Assembly (NCBI RefSeq): GCF_048128805.1
Contig: NC_136017.1
Span: 16,155,807 to 16,219,806 of the forward strand
Length of the DNA: 64,000 nt
Direction: 5' to 3'
Source of the DNA: Centroberyx gerrardi
Lineage: Eukaryota; Chordata; Actinopteri; Beryciformes; Berycidae
Shown here: positions 59,135 to 64,000 of the stretch, in pieces
Layout: the number at the start of each line of letters is the position of its first letter
Numbering within the stretch: the first letter of the stretch is position 1
Notes under the pieces: generated by a model
What the model was told of the DNA's origin: nothing
What the model saw: the letters and a program-made list of their open reading frames with translations, nothing else
The model's database searches: none
Position numbers and translations under genes: made by a program

Positions 59135-61070
59135 ATGAAGGCTTCACATTTTGCTGTTGTCCTCCTGATCGTCTGCATCAGCAGCGGTGAGTCTGCCATA
59201 AGGATTGTCTTGGTTCTCTGCGTTCCAGCTTTTGGGAGAGAGATGCTCATGTTGAAAACTATTCATTAAATTGGTTCAGGTCATAGGAATGTATATGAAT
59301 TTCGTTCAAAGGATAAAACGTTTCTGTGGTTTGAATCTAAAACTGCAAAGGAAAGCTTTAAGAGAGGCAAGAGGTGTTGTGTTGTATCTAGGGTTAGATC
59401 AATATATTGGCTTAATGCTGTATTGGGCTGATATTGACCTTTTATTAAAAATCAGATGTCAGCCAGTCATCATCATCAATTCTGATATGATGGATATGGG
59501 GCAGTTTGGTTGATTACATATTTATTGTAGAATTGATCAATACTACACTCGTTGTCTATGGGCTGTCCTTAACCTGAACTGATTCTAATGAGACATTTTG
59601 ATCAGATTCCACAAGTATGCATGAATATGTTTCTTGTTATTCTTTCTCATATTCTTTTTATCCTGGGTTTCAGTGGAGAGTTTTAGTGTTCCATGATAGT
59701 CTAAATGTTGTTTCAGAGGCTTTCCACCCTGATTCTGAGGGAAACACTGAATAACTTTTTGAGCTTGAAAATGGTCAAATGTAGAGGATTGGATGGCAAT
59801 TTTTTTTTAAATTAAACTCAGACAAAAAAGGTCCTGAGCATGTTTTCATCCAAATTCGACTTGCACTTGGTCTGGTAAATCAGCATATTAAACCTGCCTC
59901 CAAGAATGTAGGAGTCATATTCGACCAAAGCCTAAATATTGATGCTTTTTCACTTGTGCTTTTTCTATCTCAGGAACATTGCAAAAATTAGATCCATCCT
60001 GAATTTCAGTGATAGAGATGATTATACATGTTTTTATTTCATTTCACCTTGACTTCTGCTATGCCCTGTTTACCCTCTTTAACTCAAAAAGTGTTAGAAC
60101 GGCTCCAATGTGCACAGAATGATGCAGCAAGGCTTTTAACTGACTAACTACTTATTGATTTATTTATTCATTTTTATTCTTGTTGCCTTGTCTGTTATTT
60201 TATTCTATCGGTCTAGTCTGTTATTTACTCCATTTGTTGTATCTTTGTGTTCAAAACCATTTATTTGTGCTATTTTATGTCAATATTTGCTCCAACTGCT
60301 TTACCTCACTGTCCTTCAGTTGTACTGATCTATGTCAGCTGCTTTTATTTCTCTTGTTTGTGAAGCTCTTGGTAACTCTGTTTTGAAAAGTGCTATATAA
60401 ATAAAGGTCATTATTGTTATTATTATTATTATTATTATCAGTAGATTTCTTTATTTTCCAGGAGAGGCTCTGAGATGCTGCCGCTGTGCTTCCCGTTATG
60501 GCGGCCGCTGCTATGAAACAGAGGAAAACTGTCGAATGCCCGACAGTGTCTGTGGTGTCGGCGTGATCACAACTGTCTACAGTACGTACAGCACAAACTT
60601 TGTATGTGTGTCTCTGTCTGTGTTCTAGTGCTTCTGTCCTTGTGAGAACCCAAAAGATGAAGAAATCATCCAGAGTGAGGACCTTTTGCTGGCCCTCACT
60701 TCTTTAGGAGCTAGTTTAGGATTAGAATTGTAGTTTAGGGTTGATGTTAGAATTGGGAGTAGGCTTTGGTTAGGTTAAAGGTTAAAGAACTACACCGACT
60801 TTTTTAGAGTTTGGCCCATTTGTCACCTTATGCAACATGTGATGAGAGGAATGGCACCAAAGTCATTTCTGTGTGTCCGGTGGATAGCTCTATGAGTCTG
60901 TTTATCAGATTGTGTTAAGTGTTTCACAGTATTTCCATACTTTTCTTCCCAATACTGCAGGAGTTTCATATTTCAAGAGGTGTATGACGAGATCAGAAGC
61001 CCACATTCTCAACTCTAACCCCTACATTGATGTCTACACTTGTTCCATTGACCGCTGCAACTGCAAATGA
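59135..61070 (+). CDS. Secreted Ly6/uPAR-like protein 4, rewired cysteine pattern
   Basis: Exons 59135-59186, 60462-60581 and 60961-61070 give 93 residues with phase-1 introns. The signal peptide MKASHFAVVLLIVCISSG differs from Ly6-3 at one position. The mature start is EALRCCRCASRYGGRC and the end VYTCSIDRCNCK. Like Ly6-3 it lacks both cysteines of the finger-III disulfide (SEAH instead of SEC; YTC instead of CC). It has gained two others, one in RCC near the N-terminus and one at CNCK, so the total is again ten. It is very basic near the N-terminus. No membrane anchor is present. AATAAA lies at 61171-61176. Confidence 0.88.
59399..59795 (+). mobile_element. MITE, AGGGTTAGACC family, in Ly6-4 intron 1
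   Basis: It is orthologous by position to the copy at 49453 and keeps the middle part (ATTGTAGAATTGATCAATAC, TTGTCTATGGGCTGTCC) that the 49453 copy lost. Confidence 0.8.
60780..60895 (+). mobile_element. Left-arm remnant of the long-TIR MITE in Ly6-4 intron 2
   Basis: AAAGAACTACACCGACTTTT through GTCCGGTGGATAGCTCTATG matches 51116-51230. The sequence then passes directly to the exon 3 acceptor region, so unit 2 has a deletion of the core and everything inserted downstream in unit 1. Confidence 0.7.
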
Positions 61071-62721
61071 AGATCTGGAGCTCCCTAATCTGTGTATCTG
61101 TGATGAATAGGTGTTTGGAAATAATGCCATGAATCCCTTATCAAAATTCATTTACATGGTTTGCCATTCAAATAAAGTAAAGTCTCACAGTGTATGTCTC
61201 ACACTCCTCCTTACATTTGTCATGATGTTTACTTTACAAACCAACGTTTCATCTATAGTGCTTTCATCAGGGTCTGTCCATCGTTGTACATTCTACTACT
61301 TTTTGATAATTCAGTTAAAGTAGTCATTTAACACATTGATTGGTTCGGTTTGCTTGTGTTATTGATCATATACATTCTCATATTCTTCTAGACAATATGC
61401 ATCAGTGCCTCTTGAGTCAACTCTTTTAGAGGGGATTGTTCATGGACACAAATCTAGTCCATCTAAATTCATCCTCATCCTTCCTAATCATAGGAATGCT
61501 ACCACTCACTATCCATAACCAGAAAATGATCCCACTCTGCCCACTTAAATGAATTTACAAAACATATTTTGCAGCATTGGCAGAACCTGATGAACAAGTG
61601 AAGCGTAAGGTCTGTGAGGCTTAAAAAGTCTGTGGCTGCAATGCATCTATTGAGGCTGATGTTGGTGGAAAAATTGGTCTCCTCTTCTACGATGGATTTC
61701 TCCCTGTATGACTGTTGAACGTCGCTTGGTGCAAAATGGCGGCTCTAGAAAGAAGCTGAGGCACTGACACCAAAACCTGACGTTTACTGATCACTGAAAA
61801 AATGTCTGCTTTCAAACCCCTTTGTTTTTCCGCTGGAAACATCTGGATGTGACATCACATCTATGTTTTGCCAGTTATCTACGGGAAATAGAAAATACAC
61901 CACCAAACAACAAAATCGGCTCAGAAATGCAAGGTACATCACCAATAGCTTTTAACAGTGTTAATGTGTTTTACGGTGGATTTTTCCTTTAATGTAGTAA
62001 AATTCATGGGAGTTCAAGCCTTTCTACGTTAACATCAGGAAGTTAAGTCCACTGTATTACAAGAAAAGAAATCATAAAATGGAGAATTTATCAGAACAGA
62101 GACAACTAATGTCTGCTCTGTCCCACAGGCCCCATTGAACTTTCACACTGTTTGGGGAATTATATTTGATTTGTATTACCCTGAAGGTGTAGTCATTCAC
62201 CTGGAAGCAGCGTTCGGATGCAGTTCAGTACCAAACGTTGCTTCAATTTCACAGTCACTATTTGCTATTGTGCAATCTCTTGTGCAACCAGAGGTAACAC
62301 TTACGCAAGGAAGTAGTGACCCAGCTGGCTGTGGTAAATAGGGGATTTCCATTATTTGGTACTTTGGGATATAGTTTCAGTGAATGGACTATAAATTATT
62401 CTGTGAGAGCACTTGCTACCCACCAGAGATTCACTTATACTAAAGGAAACACAAGCAGGTGATTAAGTACTATTTTTCTTTATTTTATACTTTTTCTTCG
62501 GTGCTATTTAATTAAAATTTTGCCTTTGCTTTCCAATAGCTTTAAAGTAATGTTTATTAGATCCTCTGTCAGATTCAACATCAGATCTTTGTGGCTACAA
62601 TCAGTACCTTGGTATTCTGCAGACAGCACTTTAACTAACTCATCTTTTCATCTCAATCCCAGTCTAGTTTCCCACAGCGTTTCTCAAACTGCAGATCAAT
62701 TCTCCAGGAAAAGACGAAAAA

Positions 62722-63288
62722 ATGAAGGCTTCACATTTTGCTGTTGTCCTCCTGATCGTCTGCATCAGCAGCGGTGAGTCTGCCATAAGGATTGTCTTGG
62801 TTCTCTGCGTTCCAGCTTTTGGGAGAGAGATGCTCATGTTGAAAACTATTCATTAGGCATGCATATGTTTCTTGTTATTCTTTCTCATATTCTTTTTATC
62901 CTGGGTTTCAGTGGAGAGTTTTAGTGTTCCATGATAGTCTAAATGTTGTTTCAGAGGCTTTTCCACCCTGACAAGAATAATTCTGGGGGAAACACTAAAT
63001 ACATTGATTTTTTTGGGCATGAAAATGTCAAATTTAAAGATCTTGAATATCATCACCAAATGTCAGCTATCAGCAGCTTCAATCCAAAAATACCAGAGTT
63101 TGAAAAACCCATATCGGTCAAACGGTAGTTGTATCAGTAGATTTATTTGTTTATTTGTTTTCCAGGAGAGGCTCTGAGGTGCAACCATTGTGTTCCCAGT
63201 ACGCCAGGTGGCAGGTGCACTAAAACCGTGGAAACCTGTGAAAATGACAACGATGTCTGTGCCAGTGTCCTGTTCAAACCTCCCCTCC
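62722..63288 (+). CDS. Secreted Ly6/uPAR-like protein 5, exons 1-2 (3' exon outside window)
   Basis: Exons 62722-62773 and 63166-63288 encode MKASHFAVVLLIVCISSG and then EALRCNHCVPSTPGGRCTKT, with VETCENDNDVCASV before the donor (C/GTATGT). The signal exon is identical in protein to that of Ly6-4, whereas exon 2 is closer to Ly6-1 and Ly6-3. No exon 3 with a CN-type ending is found before 64000. Whether it keeps the finger-III disulfide cannot be seen here. Confidence 0.87.
62866..63126 (+). mobile_element. Right half of a MITE, AGGGTTAGACC family, in Ly6-5 intron 1
   Basis: It includes GAGGCTTTTCCACCCTGACA and AAAGATCTTGAATATCATCA, ending CCCATATCGGTCAAACGG. The left half is deleted compared with units 1 and 2. 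Confidence 0.78.
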
Positions 63289-64000
63289 GTATGTACAGCA
63301 CAAACTATGTGTGTGTGTGTCTGTGTCTGTGTGTGTCCTTGTACTTCAGTCCTTGTGAGGACCATCACACAGATGGGAAAAGATAAGGAAATCATCCACA
63401 GTGACCACGTTTTGCTGGCTCTAACTTCTTTTAAGGACTAGTTTAGGGTTAAGATTTGGATTTAGGGATACAATTAGGATTAGGTTTAGGCAGGGTTGCC
63501 AACTTTGGTCAGCTGGCTGGAGTAAGATTTTCATGTCATGGGCTGTAACTTTTGCGCTTGCATTTTTTTCCACAATAAATTATTATTTATTTAGCCTAAA
63601 CATTCACAAACAACTGATCATTGGCTGTCACTTGTCACTGCAACAATTAAAATATCTTGCCTAAGCTGCTGAGAATTACAGTACAAAACCTAAGCCATAG
63701 TGCTAATTTACAGTATAAAAAAGATAACCTGCATTACTAATGCCTACTATCAAACAAGAGGGTATTGTGTGATTTCAAGAGATGACAGGCACATTTTTAT
63801 AATATTTATTATCTGTACAGATTTGTTTGCAATATATGGTAGTATTAAGAATTCACTTAGAGAAGAGCTGGATAAGATAGTTGCTAACTTGATCTGGGCA
63901 ACTATCACTTACTAAAAGTTACCTGAGTTATGTTTGATATAGAAAGAGAGAGGGAAGCTTTTTTTTTTTTTCTGTTGTGTGATAGTTGAGATAGAATAGC
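63289..64000 (+). other. Start of Ly6-5 intron 2
   Basis: A degenerate (GT)n tract lies at 63309-63337. A segment shared with units 1 and 2 follows (TTTTGCTGGC…ACTAGTTTAGGGTTAAG). From about 63490 (CAGGGTTGCCAACTTTGG) the sequence is no longer shared, perhaps the start of another insertion. No exon is seen. Confidence 0.5.

Larger units (their letters stand above)
57978..61630 (+). repeat. Tandem duplication unit 2 (carries Ly6-4)
   Basis: Start landmarks (GTGGCTGCATTGCATTCTAT, GATGGATTTCTCCCTGTATG, AAAATGGCGGCTCTAGAAAG) match units 1 and 3. The block 58530-59275 is close to identical with 48560-49330. Length is 3653 bp. Confidence 0.85.
61631..64000 (+). repeat. Tandem duplication unit 3 (carries Ly6-5), cut by the window edge
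   Basis: It starts GTGGCTGCAATGCATCTATT and shares GATGGATTTCTCCCTGTATG and AAAATGGCGGCTCTAGAAAG with units 1 and 2. The block 62530-62855 matches the other promoter/exon 1 regions, with some deletions. Confidence 0.82.

Noticed and set aside
37042..63288. Three-finger genes as venom-type toxins or as the egg protein Bouncer
   Set aside because: They share the fold, but fish Ly6 proteins are ordinary endogenous secreted proteins and nothing here marks a toxin. Bouncer is, to my knowledge, encoded in one coding exon, unlike these three-exon genes.

Overview
This window is vertebrate nuclear DNA, almost certainly from a ray-finned (probably percomorph) fish. The genes are split into short exons with GT-AG introns, the conserved proteins match vertebrate families, and the spaces are filled with typical teleost repeats: hAT-type MITEs, L2 and Rex1-like LINEs, a Ty3/gypsy element, an endogenous retrovirus and many (CA)n/(GT)n microsatellites. 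There is no sign of operons, tRNA or rRNA genes, or CRISPR.

Layout. (1) 706-7780, + strand: the last ten coding exons of an ARHGAP1/ARHGAP8-type Rho GTPase-activating protein (BCH/CRAL-TRIO domain, proline-rich linker, RhoGAP domain); the 5' exons lie left of the window. One intron carries a 45-bp minisatellite of about 20 copies. (2) 7781-22352: a gene-poor stretch with MITEs and, at about 14.3-19.8 kb, a decayed minus-strand endogenous retrovirus. (3) 22353-33929, + strand: a complete 12-exon SLC1-family amino-acid transporter of 502 residues. Its first intron holds a minus-strand Ty3/gypsy retrotransposon with 5-bp target-site duplications, itself hit by an L2 LINE and a hAT transposon. 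(4) 33930-36570: intergenic DNA with tandem and trinucleotide repeats. (5) 36578-64000, + strand: a cluster of at least five small secreted Ly6/uPAR (three-finger) protein genes. The last three lie on tandem duplication units starting near 48.0, 58.0 and 61.6 kb; the third gene runs off the right edge. One intron of this cluster holds a tower of four nested DNA transposons.

Main points of interest. The SLC1 transporter keeps the EAAT-type coupling residues but has cysteine where acidic amino-acid transporters have the substrate-binding arginine, as in ASCT2. The tandem Ly6 genes have almost identical promoters, signal-peptide exons and intron edges but strongly different mature domains. Two of them have lost both partners of the finger-III disulfide, and one has gained two new cysteines. 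A fourth cluster gene (40.8 kb) has an apparent GT>AT splice-donor change and a read-through C-terminal extension. The minisatellite monomer in the RhoGAP gene is the central segment of a long-TIR MITE that sits, as a single copy, in an intron of the first Ly6 gene.

All exon boundaries were read by eye from splice sites, reading-frame continuity and family resemblance. No alignment or database search was run.
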